The translations under genes and the position numbers were made by a program. Positions 1-7,332 of a stretch of 64,000 bases of DNA are shown one piece after another. The notes under the pieces were generated by a model, which was not told the DNA's origin, made no database searches, and saw nothing but the letters and a program-made list of their open reading frames with translations. The number at the start of each line of letters is the position of its first letter. Positions within the stretch are counted from its first letter, which is position 1. The DNA comes from SHWC01 sp050173345 (lineage in GTDB: Bacteria > Pseudomonadota > Alphaproteobacteria > UBA828), in contig JBFXKW010000016.1 of the NCBI GenBank assembly GCA_050173345.1, forward strand, positions 1-64,000, read 5' to 3'.

Positions 1-182
1 AGCATCAACAGCGGCGGATAGGGCGGCGCTCCCCGCTCGCCCGCGCGCAGCCCCGCCATCGCCTGCTCCACCGTACCCCAATCCAACAGCGCCGTAATCG
101 CCTCCAGCCGCGCGTTGCTGCCAAGCCTCGGATGCATCAGCGCTTCCGCAAGCCCCATCTGCCTCTCCCGCCGACGTGCCAT
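1..182 (-). mobile_element. IS5-family transposase, N-terminal part (cut by window edge)
   Basis: The minus strand reads about 60 codons from an ATG preceded by a good Shine-Dalgarno (GGAGGAAGG), beginning MARRRERQMGLAEAL and ending GAPPYPPLLML at the window edge. An RRRERQ(M)GL start followed by LLDW and PPYPPLLM is the usual N-terminus of IS5-type DDE transposases, whose catalytic residues would lie outside the window. The left inverted repeat of the element was not identified. Whether the copy is intact cannot be judged from here. Confidence 0.75.
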
Positions 183-231
183 GATCCCTTCCTCCCGATC
201 GCCAGAGAGAATCACAGCCATCAACTTCTGA

Positions 232-445
232 AAAGCTTCCCCTGGGGCGGAGAGGGTCAGGGTGAGGTGGGGGGGGAGCCGAGGCAAGCCAGGCGGCTTC
301 GCAGGACTCCGACCGCTTCCCTACTTCAACGTCTCGCACCGTGCCGCCGCACCCCACCTCACCCGGCGCGCTGACGCGCGCCCCCCCGATCAAGTCGGGG
401 GCAGGCTCTCTCCGCCCCGCCGGCGGAGAGGGTTCCGTAGGTAGG
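232..445. repeat. Intergenic palindromic repeat element
   Basis: Two arms, GGTCAGGGTGAGGTGGGG and CCCCACCTCACCC, face each other. The second arm is followed by a hairpin built on CTCTCCGCCCC/GGCGGAGAGGG. The same CTCTCC/GGAGAGGGTCAGGGTG module recurs near 12.79 kb. It is non-coding and typical of high-copy alphaproteobacterial intergenic palindromes. It fills the gap between the transposase and the next gene; I see no gene in it. Confidence 0.65.
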
Positions 446-453
446 GCCTGCCC

Positions 454-903
454 TCAGTCGTCTTCCTCGGCGGGCGGGGCTTCCGGCAGTGCCCTGGTCG
501 CGACTTCGATCAGGTAGAGGGCGATCTCGGCGGGCTTGAGCTTCACCGCCCGGCTCGGCTCGTCGGCCAGCACCTGCTTGACCAGGTAGTGGCGCTCGAC
601 GTTCTCGAGCTTGGCCTTGTAGAGGCCGCGCGCGCCCTTGAGCCGCGGGTAGTAGTCGGGGTCGACCGGCTTCTCCTTGCGGCTCAGCCGGTCGAGCGCC
701 TCCGCTTCGTCGAGCGCCGGCTCGGCCGCCTTCTTGACCAGCTTCCAGTCGTCGGCGCCGGCGGTGCGCGCCTCGTTCAGCGCGGCGACGGCGGCGGCCG
801 CACCCTCCTCACCGATGCCGAGCCAGTAGAGCTGCTTGGTGAGCCCGACCTCGCCACCCCATTCCGCGATCGTCTTGCTCGCCGCGACGTAGATCTCCCG
901 CAT
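454..903 (-). CDS. Conserved hypothetical protein, 149 aa
   Basis: Small acidic, mostly helical protein with no signal peptide or membrane segment. Residues 1-60 are rich in Ala/Leu and the C-terminus is an acidic tail (PPAEEDD). I do not recognise a domain. Its ATG overlaps the stop of the upstream acyltransferase-like gene by one base (TGATG), so the two are almost certainly translationally coupled and co-transcribed, which suggests a role linked to that enzyme. Coding potential is supported by strong GC3 and codon use like the neighbours. Confidence 0.75.
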   Translation of the reverse strand: MREIYVAASKTIAEWGGEVGLTKQLYWLGIGEEGAAAAVAALNEARTAGADDWKLVKKAAEPALDEAEALDRLSRKEKPVDPDYYPRLKGARGLYKAKLENVERHYLVKQVLADEPSRAVKLKPAEIALYLIEVATRALPEAPPAEEDD

Positions 904-1991
904 CAGGCGGCGAGCGGGATTTCCTGGTACCGGTTCCGGCAGGGCTGCCCTTCGGTGACCATGAGGCGGCGCGCCTTGAGCGCGATGAGCAGCGAGTTGC
1001 GGGTTTCGAGCTGCATCGTCTCCGGCTCGTCCTCGTCCACATGCGCGCAGATCGAGTGCGGGTGCGAGAAATGATCGGCCATCGCGTTGAGCACGGAGTC
1101 CTCATCCAGCTCCTGGCGCTGGCGCAGCACGCGGTCGAGCCGCACATTGCGGTACATGGTGTTGGGCCAGACCCGCACTACCTCGGACTCGATGTCGAGC
1201 TCGCAGAAATGGTTCGAGTGGGTGAGGATGCCGTCCTTCGGATAGATGAAGGCCTGCGTCTCGGGCCCGGTCTCGATGTCCATCGCCTCGCCGTCGGCGT
1301 GGCCGACGATGAAGTTCATCGAGACGACGCGGTTGGTGCCGCACACGCCCTGGATCGCCGCATGCATGTTGGGCGCGTTCAGCACGTCGCGCACGCGCAT
1401 GCGGAACGGCTTCTCATAGGCGTGCGTGCCGTCCTGCCTCGACATCAGCGCGTTGATGACGACGCCGACGCCAGCCTCGTTGACGCCCTGCATGCCGCCG
1501 ATCGTGCCGGTCTCGCCATGGCAGACGAAATCGGTCTGGCCGTCGCGCCTGACCCGCGCGACATGGGTCTTCACGTCCGGGATCCAGTCCCAGTTCTGGC
1601 CGATCAGCGTCTCGCCCGACTTGGTGCGCTCGGGCAGGATGGCGAAGGAGGTGCAGCCATCCGCCGAGGCGACCGCCGCGCTGCCGCCCGCCTTCTTGAA
1701 CATGTTGATGATCAGCTCGTAGCGCACGTTGAGCATGGCGATCTCGGGCAGGCCGAAGCCCGAGCCGGCGGCCACGCCGCGCAACTCGGCGGTGAACTCC
1801 GGGTCGAGCCGGTCGAGCACCGGGAGCCACTTCTCGGACTCGCCGAGCACGGTCTTCGAATCATGGCCGAGCTTGGCGAAGCGCTCGAGGTAGATGTCGA
1901 TGTTGTGCGCGATGTCGTCCTTCAGGGCGGCGCCGTGATCGCGCCCGCGCTTGCCCGGGTCGCCGGCGAGATCGAGGACGGGAAGTGCCAT
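903..1991 (-). CDS. Acyl-CoA:6-aminopenicillanate acyltransferase-like (C45) Ntn hydrolase
   Basis: 362 aa. Motif ADGCTSFA places the candidate N-terminal nucleophile at Cys113. It is followed by the family's GQNWDW segment and by HSNHF further on. C45 proteins mature by autocleavage before the Cys and then hydrolyse or transfer amide-linked acyl groups; the substrate here is unknown. The start chosen is the internal ATG with GGAGG five bases upstream, not a longer reading 17 codons earlier. Last-base overlap with the 149-aa gene downstream and nearby oxoprolinase and SDR genes suggest amide or lactam catabolism. Confidence 0.8.
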   Translation of the reverse strand: MALPVLDLAGDPGKRGRDHGAALKDDIAHNIDIYLERFAKLGHDSKTVLGESEKWLPVLDRLDPEFTAELRGVAAGSGFGLPEIAMLNVRYELIINMFKKAGGSAAVASADGCTSFAILPERTKSGETLIGQNWDWIPDVKTHVARVRRDGQTDFVCHGETGTIGGMQGVNEAGVGVVINALMSRQDGTHAYEKPFRMRVRDVLNAPNMHAAIQGVCGTNRVVSMNFIVGHADGEAMDIETGPETQAFIYPKDGILTHSNHFCELDIESEVVRVWPNTMYRNVRLDRVLRQRQELDEDSVLNAMADHFSHPHSICAHVDEDEPETMQLETRNSLLIALKARRLMVTEGQPCRNRYQEIPLAA

Positions 1992-2055
1992 GGTTGCCTC
2001 CGTCGGGGTGGCAGGCGGCGGATCCGCCGCACCGTCTAACAACAGTCTAGCGCCG

Positions 2056-2595
2056 CTAGGCGTCCCGCACCAAGCGCGGCGAGCGGCGGGGCGGATCGTC
2101 GTCCGTCTTGGCGGTGCGCCGCCGGGACGCGGGCGGCTCGACGGTCTCCACCTCGACCGTCTTGAAATCGGCCGGCATCACCACTTCGAGCAGCTCGAGA
2201 TCCTTCGAATGGCCGAGCTCGGCATGGCGGATGCCGGGCGGCTGATGCACGCAGGAGCCCGCCGTCAGGCGCACCTTGCCGACGCCCTCATAGTGGAACT
2301 CGATCCAGCCCTTGAGCACGTAGACGAGCTGGAACCTGGTCTCGTGGAAATGCGGCACCGATTCGTGCAGCTCAGTCTCCGCCTTGACGACGTGCGCGAC
2401 CACCCTGCCCTCGGTCGCCGCGGCGATGCCGAGATCGCGATAGGAGAAATAGCTGCGCAGCCCCTTCTTGAAGCCGGCGCCCTTGGCGTGGCTGACGGCG
2501 AAGCCCTTGGGCGGGCCCTTGCGCGCGGGCTTGCGCCGCACGCCCGCCTTCACCGTGTGGCCCGCGCCGGGGCGGGCGGTCACCGTCATGCTCAT
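2056..2595 (-). CDS. Cupin-domain protein
   Basis: About 179 aa. A single cupin beta-barrel spans roughly residues 45-150. Metal-ligand motifs are visible as HFHETRFQLVYVLKG (HxH...) and the second box PPGIRHAELG. The N-terminal 40 residues are basic and probably disordered; the C-terminus is a basic, Arg-rich tail. It could be a small metal-dependent enzyme or a sensor of a catabolic intermediate. It sits between the SDR and the C45 hydrolase on the same strand. The start is one of two closely spaced ATGs after GGAGAGCG. Confidence 0.75.
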   Translation of the reverse strand: MSMTVTARPGAGHTVKAGVRRKPARKGPPKGFAVSHAKGAGFKKGLRSYFSYRDLGIAAATEGRVVAHVVKAETELHESVPHFHETRFQLVYVLKGWIEFHYEGVGKVRLTAGSCVHQPPGIRHAELGHSKDLELLEVVMPADFKTVEVETVEPPASRRRTAKTDDDPPRRSPRLVRDA

Positions 2596-2626
2596 CGCTC
2601 GATCGCTCTCCACTGTTCGCCCCTGC

Positions 2627-3379
2627 TCAACCGACCGCGCCCATCATGCCGCCATCGACCGGCAGGATATGGCCGTTGACGAAGCTCGCCCGCTCGGAGG
2701 CGAGCCACACCACGGCCTCCGCGATCTCCTCGGGCCGGCCGATGCGGCCCATCGGCACGCGGCCCGCCGCCTTCTCGGCGTCGTTCTTCCAGCCGCGCAG
2801 CAGGAGCGGCGTCAGCACCGGGCCGGGCGCCACCGCGTTGACCCGGATGTTGCGCTTCGCCAGTTCGAGCGCGGCCGTCTTGGTCATCCCTGAGACCGCG
2901 TGCTTGCTCGCGATGTAGGGCGACCATTCGGGCCAGGCGTTGAGGCCCCAGATCGAGCTCGCGTTCACGATCGAGCCGCCGCCGCGCTTCAGCATGGCGC
3001 GGATCTCGTGCTGCATGCAGAGATAGACGCCGTCGATCAGCACGTCGAAGGCGCGGCGTACCTTCGCGAAGTCCTGCGTCTCGAAGAGCGCCTGCGGCCC
3101 CTCGACGCCGGCATTGTTGTAGGCGATGTCGAGGCCGCCGAACTCGTCCTCGGCGCGCTTGACCAGGGCGGCGACCGCGCCCTCGTCGGTCACGTCGGTC
3201 GCCTGGAAGGCCGCCTTGCCGCCGCTGCCGCGGATTTCCTGCGCGGCCGCCTCGCCAGCTTTCGTGTCGACATCGGCGAGCACCACGGCGGCGCCCTCGC
3301 GCGCCATCAGGAGCGCGGTAGCGCGCCCGATGCCCGAGCTTGCGCCGGTGACGATCGCCACCTTGTTCCGAAGCATCAT
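2627..3379 (-). CDS. Short-chain dehydrogenase/reductase
   Basis: 250 aa, standard classical SDR length. It shows the Rossmann motif TGASSGIG (11-18), NNAG (88-91), a catalytic Ser at 141/142 and Tyr155-x3-Lys159 (YIASK). Asp36-Asp38 after beta-2 (LADVD) favours NAD(H) over NADP(H). The C-terminal FVNGHILPVDGG is the family's substrate-loop end. The substrate cannot be told. It belongs to the minus-strand gene run that includes the LamB/YcsF protein upstream, 25 bp away. Confidence 0.9.
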   Translation of the reverse strand: MMLRNKVAIVTGASSGIGRATALLMAREGAAVVLADVDTKAGEAAAQEIRGSGGKAAFQATDVTDEGAVAALVKRAEDEFGGLDIAYNNAGVEGPQALFETQDFAKVRRAFDVLIDGVYLCMQHEIRAMLKRGGGSIVNASSIWGLNAWPEWSPYIASKHAVSGMTKTAALELAKRNIRVNAVAPGPVLTPLLLRGWKNDAEKAAGRVPMGRIGRPEEIAEAVVWLASERASFVNGHILPVDGGMMGAVG

Positions 3380-3403
3380 GGGAGTGCGCTGCCGGTGCGT
3401 GCG

Positions 3404-4201
3404 TTATTCGGCCGCGCGCGTGGCGAGCTTCGGCGCGGGCGCCAGCGGCTTGAGCGCGTAGCCCTGCGCCTTCAGCGTCTCGCCGATGGTCTTGGCGAGG
3501 TCGACCGCGTTCGGCCCGTCGCCGTGCAGGCAGATGCTGCGCGCCTCGATCTTGACCGGCTTGCCGTTCATGCTGATCGCCTCGCTGGTCTTGAGGAAAT
3601 GCTCGAGCCGGCGCTTGGTGTCGGCAAGATCGGCGCCCTCGTTCGAGCGCTTGAGCACCAGCGTGCCGTCATCGCCATAGGGCAGGTCGAAATAGAGCTC
3701 GGGCACCACGTCGATGCCGGCCTCGGCGGCGACGCGCGTCACGACATGGCGTTCGGCCGGCGCCGGGTAGTACATCATCGGCGCCGGGCAGATGTCGATG
3801 ATCGCCTGGACGAACGCCTTGGCGAGCGGCTCGTCGGTGTTGAGCATGCGGTAGAGCGCGCCGTGCGGCTTGACGTGATGCAGCGTCATGCCCTTGGCCT
3901 CGAGCGCACCCTTGAGCGCGCCGGTCTGGTAGACGGTGTAGGCGTAGAGTTCCTCCGGCGAGATCGCCATGACGCGCCGGCCGAAGCCCATCAGGTCGGG
4001 CAGGCCGGGATGCGAGCCGACCGCCGCGCCCGTGCTGTGGGCGAGCTCGACAGTCTTCATCAGGGTCATGGGGTCGCCGGCGTGGAAGCCGCAGGCGACG
4101 TTTGCGGTGGTGACGAGCGGCATCAGGTCGTCGTCGGCGCCCATCTTCCAATTGCCGAAGCTCTCGCCGCAATCGATGTTGATGTCGAAGGTCTTGGCCA
4201 T
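3404..4201 (-). CDS. pxpA: LamB/YcsF family protein, 5-oxoprolinase subunit A-like
   Basis: 265 aa, the usual length. It carries the family signatures DINIDCGESFG at the N-terminus, NVACGFHAGDP, VGSHPGLPD and HVKPHGALY. PxpA works with PxpB and PxpC to cleave 5-oxoproline (pyroglutamate) with ATP. No pxpB or pxpC is adjacent, so it may serve another lactam or act with partners encoded elsewhere. The start is set by GAGGGG upstream of ATG-GCC-AAG; a longer in-frame reading begins 17 codons earlier without a good ribosome site. Confidence 0.85.
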   Translation of the reverse strand: MAKTFDINIDCGESFGNWKMGADDDLMPLVTTANVACGFHAGDPMTLMKTVELAHSTGAAVGSHPGLPDLMGFGRRVMAISPEELYAYTVYQTGALKGALEAKGMTLHHVKPHGALYRMLNTDEPLAKAFVQAIIDICPAPMMYYPAPAERHVVTRVAAEAGIDVVPELYFDLPYGDDGTLVLKRSNEGADLADTKRRLEHFLKTSEAISMNGKPVKIEARSICLHGDGPNAVDLAKTIGETLKAQGYALKPLAPAPKLATRAAE

Positions 4202-4292
4202 GGCGGATTCCCCTCGTGCGAAGCCGGTTTGGCGCATCATGCCGCCGGGCACGTTCCCGCGCCAAGCAAAAAGCCGAGGGCCGGCGCCACAA

Positions 4293-5318
4293 TCAGGCCG
4301 GCTCGGGCCCGACCCTGACCATCAGCTTGCCCTCGTGCTGGCCGGTGAACAGGAGATTGACCGCCTCGGGCGCGTTTTTCAGCCCGTCCACGACATGCAC
4401 GCGGTATTTCAGGCGGCCCTCGGCCAGCCAGTTGCCGAGGTTTTCGAGCGCCTCGGGGAAGCGGTCGGGGTGGTCGCCGCCGATGAAGCCCTTGACCATC
4501 ACCCGGTGCATCAGGATCTGGCCGAACCTGTAGGGGCCGGGCACCGGGGCGTCGGTGTTGTATTGCGCGATCAGCCCGCACAGCGCGATGCGGGCGTTGT
4601 CGTTGACCAGCGCCAGGCTGGCGTCGAGCTGCGCGCCGCCGACATTCTCGAACACGCAATCGACGCCGTCCGGGCAGTTGCGGCGCAGCGCGGTCTCGAC
4701 ATCCTCGGTCTTGTAGTTGATCGCGGCGTCGAGGCCGAGCTCGCCAGTCAGCCAGCGGCACTTCGCGTCCGTGCCGGTGACGCCGACGACGCGGCAGCCC
4801 TTGAGCTTGCCGATCTGCGCCGCGATCGAGCCGACCGCGCCGGCCGCCGTGGTGACCACCAGCGTCTCGCCCGGCTTGGGCCGGCAGATGTCCACGATGC
4901 CGACATAGGCGGTGATGCCGATGAAGCCGAGCAGCCCGAGATAGGCGGTGAGCGGCAGGCCGGGGCGGCGCTCGACCTTGAGGAAGGGCGTGCGCTTGCC
5001 GAGCACCGTATGGTCCTGCCAGCCGAGCAGGCCGTAGACGAGATCGCCCGGCGCGAGATCGTCGCGCTTCGATTCGACGATCTCGCCGAGCGCGACGCCC
5101 CGCATCACGTCGCCGACCTCGACCGGCGGCATGTACTGGTCGATGTCGCTCGCCCAGATCCGGTTGGTCGGATCGAGCGAGAGATAGATGGTGCGGGCGA
5201 GCGCCTGCCCCTCGGCGAGCGGCGGGATTGGCGCCTCGCGCAGGGTGAAGTCGCCCGGCGCGAGCATGCCGTGGGGGCGTTTGGCGAGGTGCCAGGCGCG
5301 GTTCGTCCGTTCGGTCAT
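4293..5318 (-). CDS. MDR-superfamily NADP-dependent oxidoreductase
   Basis: 341 aa, the length of PTGR/leukotriene B4 dehydrogenase-type reductases (YncB/CurA group). An N-terminal GroES-like part includes LSLDPTNRIW and the nucleotide-binding part contains TTAAGAVGSIAAQIGK. It lacks the zinc ligands of alcohol dehydrogenases, as expected for this group, and probably reduces an alpha,beta-unsaturated carbonyl with NADPH. The ATG was chosen where the homologous N-terminus (MTERTNRAWHLAKRP) begins; the longer open frame upstream lies antisense to the next gene. Confidence 0.88.
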   Translation of the reverse strand: MTERTNRAWHLAKRPHGMLAPGDFTLREAPIPPLAEGQALARTIYLSLDPTNRIWASDIDQYMPPVEVGDVMRGVALGEIVESKRDDLAPGDLVYGLLGWQDHTVLGKRTPFLKVERRPGLPLTAYLGLLGFIGITAYVGIVDICRPKPGETLVVTTAAGAVGSIAAQIGKLKGCRVVGVTGTDAKCRWLTGELGLDAAINYKTEDVETALRRNCPDGVDCVFENVGGAQLDASLALVNDNARIALCGLIAQYNTDAPVPGPYRFGQILMHRVMVKGFIGGDHPDRFPEALENLGNWLAEGRLKYRVHVVDGLKNAPEAVNLLFTGQHEGKLMVRVGPEPA

Positions 5319-5441
5319 CGGGTCGGTCCTCCGGCTTCGCCGATAGCTGTCTTGCCGGAGGCCAAAGGTCAAGCGATCTCCATCTCGTAGCCGCCGCACC
5401 ACCCTGCTAGGCTGCAGCTTCCCAGCCAAGGAGAGGGCCAG

Positions 5442-6485
5442 GTGGTCGAGCAGAGGCAATCCGCAGGCGCCGGCCGCGCCGCGCCGGAGACGGGCGGCCC
5501 CGAGGCGTTCACGCGCTTCCTGCGGCTGATCGCGCGCGGCGGCTCGCTGTCCCGCCCGCTCGAACGCGACGAGGCGGCGGCGGCCATGCGCATGGTGCTG
5601 CACGGCGAGGCTGAGCCCTTGCAGATCGGCGCCTTCCTCGCCGTGATGCGCTATCGGCGCGAGACGCCGGCGGAGATCGCCGGCTTCGTCGAGGCGGCGC
5701 GCGGCCTGCGCCAGGTGCCCGCCGCGGCGCACGCCGATCTCGACTGGCCGTCCTATACGGAGACGCACGGCCAGCTGCCCTACTTCCTGCTCGCCGCGCT
5801 GCTGCTCGCCGAGGCCGGCACGCGGGTGCTGATCCACGGCATCGAGGGCAACGGCCCGGCGACCACGGCGGCGACGCTCGGCGCGCTCGGCATCAGCCTG
5901 AGCGCGACGGCGGACTCCGCGACACGCGCGCTCGACCGCGACCGGCTAGCCTATCTGCCGCTCGGCGCGGCCTGCCCGCCGCTGCGCCGCCTGTTCGGCC
6001 TGCGCAACATGCTCGGCTTCCGCACCAGCGCGAACACGGTTGCGCGCAGCTTCAACCCGTTCAACGCGCCCTGCCAGATCCAGGGCGTGTTCCGCTCGAC
6101 CCATATCGCCAAGCTGCAGGCGGCGGCGCTGCTGCTCGGCCAGCCCACCGCCGCGATCTTCAAGGGCGGCGCCGGCGAGGCCCAGCGCGACCCGCAGAAG
6201 GAGTGCCGCATCGCGTTCGTGAGCGGCGGCGCGGCAGCCGAGGAGCACTGGCCAGCGAGCCACGAAGGCACGCCCTATCCCTGGCGCAACGAGCCGCTCG
6301 AGCCGGCACGCGTCGCGGCGCTTTGGCGCGGCGAATGGCGCGCGGCCGCGCCCGAGGCCGCGGTGATCGGCACCGCGGCGATCGCGCTCCGGCTGACCGG
6401 ACGCGCACCGCATGCCTCCGCCGCCGAACGGGCCGCCCGGGAGCTCTGGGAGCGCCGGCCCAAGACCAAGTACGGGCGCGCCTGA
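5442..6485 (+). CDS. TrpD-like (glycosyltransferase family 3, YbiB-type) protein
   Basis: 347 aa, GTG start with AAGGAG eight bases upstream. The N-terminal helical domain (LIARGGSLSRPLERDEAAAAM) and central nucleoside-phosphorylase-like fold match anthranilate phosphoribosyltransferase relatives. The glycine-rich phosphoribosyl-binding segment is altered (HGIEGNGPATT instead of HGNR.SS), so it is not a true TrpD. YbiB-type homologues bind nucleic acid and lack the transferase activity. It lies 20 bp ahead of a TetR regulator on the same strand. Confidence 0.75.
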   Translation: MVEQRQSAGAGRAAPETGGPEAFTRFLRLIARGGSLSRPLERDEAAAAMRMVLHGEAEPLQIGAFLAVMRYRRETPAEIAGFVEAARGLRQVPAAAHADLDWPSYTETHGQLPYFLLAALLLAEAGTRVLIHGIEGNGPATTAATLGALGISLSATADSATRALDRDRLAYLPLGAACPPLRRLFGLRNMLGFRTSANTVARSFNPFNAPCQIQGVFRSTHIAKLQAAALLLGQPTAAIFKGGAGEAQRDPQKECRIAFVSGGAAAEEHWPASHEGTPYPWRNEPLEPARVAALWRGEWRAAAPEAAVIGTAAIALRLTGRAPHASAAERAARELWERRPKTKYGRA

Positions 6486-6505
6486 GCGCGCTTGCCACGG
6501 CGCCG

Positions 6506-7213
6506 ATGGCGCAACGCCCCGCCCCGTCCGAACCTGCCGCCCCGGCGCGCCCGCGCAAGCGGCTCGGCCCGCGCGAGCGCGAGCAGATGATCGTCGAGGA
6601 GGCGGTGCGCTATTTCGCCGAGCACGGCTTCGAGGGCGAGACGCGGGCGCTCGCCCGCCAGATCGGCGTCAGCCACGCGCTCATCTTCCGCTACTTCCCG
6701 ACCAAGCAGGCGCTGATCGACCGGGTCTACGAAGAGGTCTTCCTGCGCCGCTGGAACCCCGAATGGGAGGAATGGCTCGACGACCGCCGCGTGCCGCTGA
6801 GACGACGGCTGCGCCGCTTCTACAAGGCCTATTACGGCGCGGTCGACGACTATGAATGGATCCGCATCGCGCTTTCCTCGGCCATGCGCCGGGTCAACAT
6901 CATGGAGCGCTACCTCTCCCTGGTGCGCCAGCGGCTGATCCGCCGCATCGCGACCGAGCTGCGCGCGCACTACCGGCTGCCGCCGCCGGACGCGGTGCCG
7001 CTCACCGCGTTGGAACTCCAGCTCGTCTGGAACTTCCACGCCTTCGCGATCTACGCGCTGATCGCGAAGCACGTCTACGGCGCCAGGATGCCGCTCACGG
7101 CGGAGCCCGCGATCGACGCCCAGATCGACCTCTTCCTCGCCGGCGCCAGGGCGCAGATCAAGGCCGCGCTCGCGACGCCGGCCCCCTCCCTCCCCGCCAA
7201 GGCCGCACGTTAA
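6506..7213 (+). CDS. TetR/AcrR-family transcriptional regulator
   Basis: 235 aa. The helix-turn-helix (about residues 25-75) reads EEAVRYFAEHGFEGETRALARQ then GVSHALIFRYFPTKQALIDRVYEE, a textbook TetR N-domain. The rest is an effector-binding helical bundle. The start is the ATG after the upstream stop, in frame with a Pro/Ala-rich leader. It sits between the TrpD-like gene and the hydantoinase pair, so it may control either. A palindromic stretch TAATGAGCAGATGCTCATTA lies at its stop, ahead of hyuA, and could be its operator. Confidence 0.88.
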   Translation: MAQRPAPSEPAAPARPRKRLGPREREQMIVEEAVRYFAEHGFEGETRALARQIGVSHALIFRYFPTKQALIDRVYEEVFLRRWNPEWEEWLDDRRVPLRRRLRRFYKAYYGAVDDYEWIRIALSSAMRRVNIMERYLSLVRQRLIRRIATELRAHYRLPPPDAVPLTALELQLVWNFHAFAIYALIAKHVYGARMPLTAEPAIDAQIDLFLAGARAQIKAALATPAPSLPAKAAR

Positions 7214-7230
7214 TGAGCAGATGCTCATTA
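7211..7230. promoter_or_regulatory. Palindrome ahead of hyuA, candidate TetR operator
   Basis: TAATGAGCAGATGCTCATTA contains the perfect inverted repeat TAATGAGCA / TGCTCATTA around a two-base centre. It begins in the stop codon of the TetR gene and lies about 100 bp before the hyuA start. Size and symmetry suit a TetR dimer site. The regulator-site pairing is inferred from position only. Confidence 0.5.
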
Positions 7231-7332
7231 CGATGTTGACCCTCCGAAACCGCCGGGCCTATGATCGCCCCAACCCAAGAAACGCGCGCGACATGGCGCA
7301 AACGGGGCGGCAGGCGTCTCAGGGGAGCGGAC

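Noticed and set aside
5442..6485. Calling the TrpD-like gene anthranilate phosphoribosyltransferase
   Set aside because: The PRPP-binding glycine loop is altered and there are no other trp genes around it.
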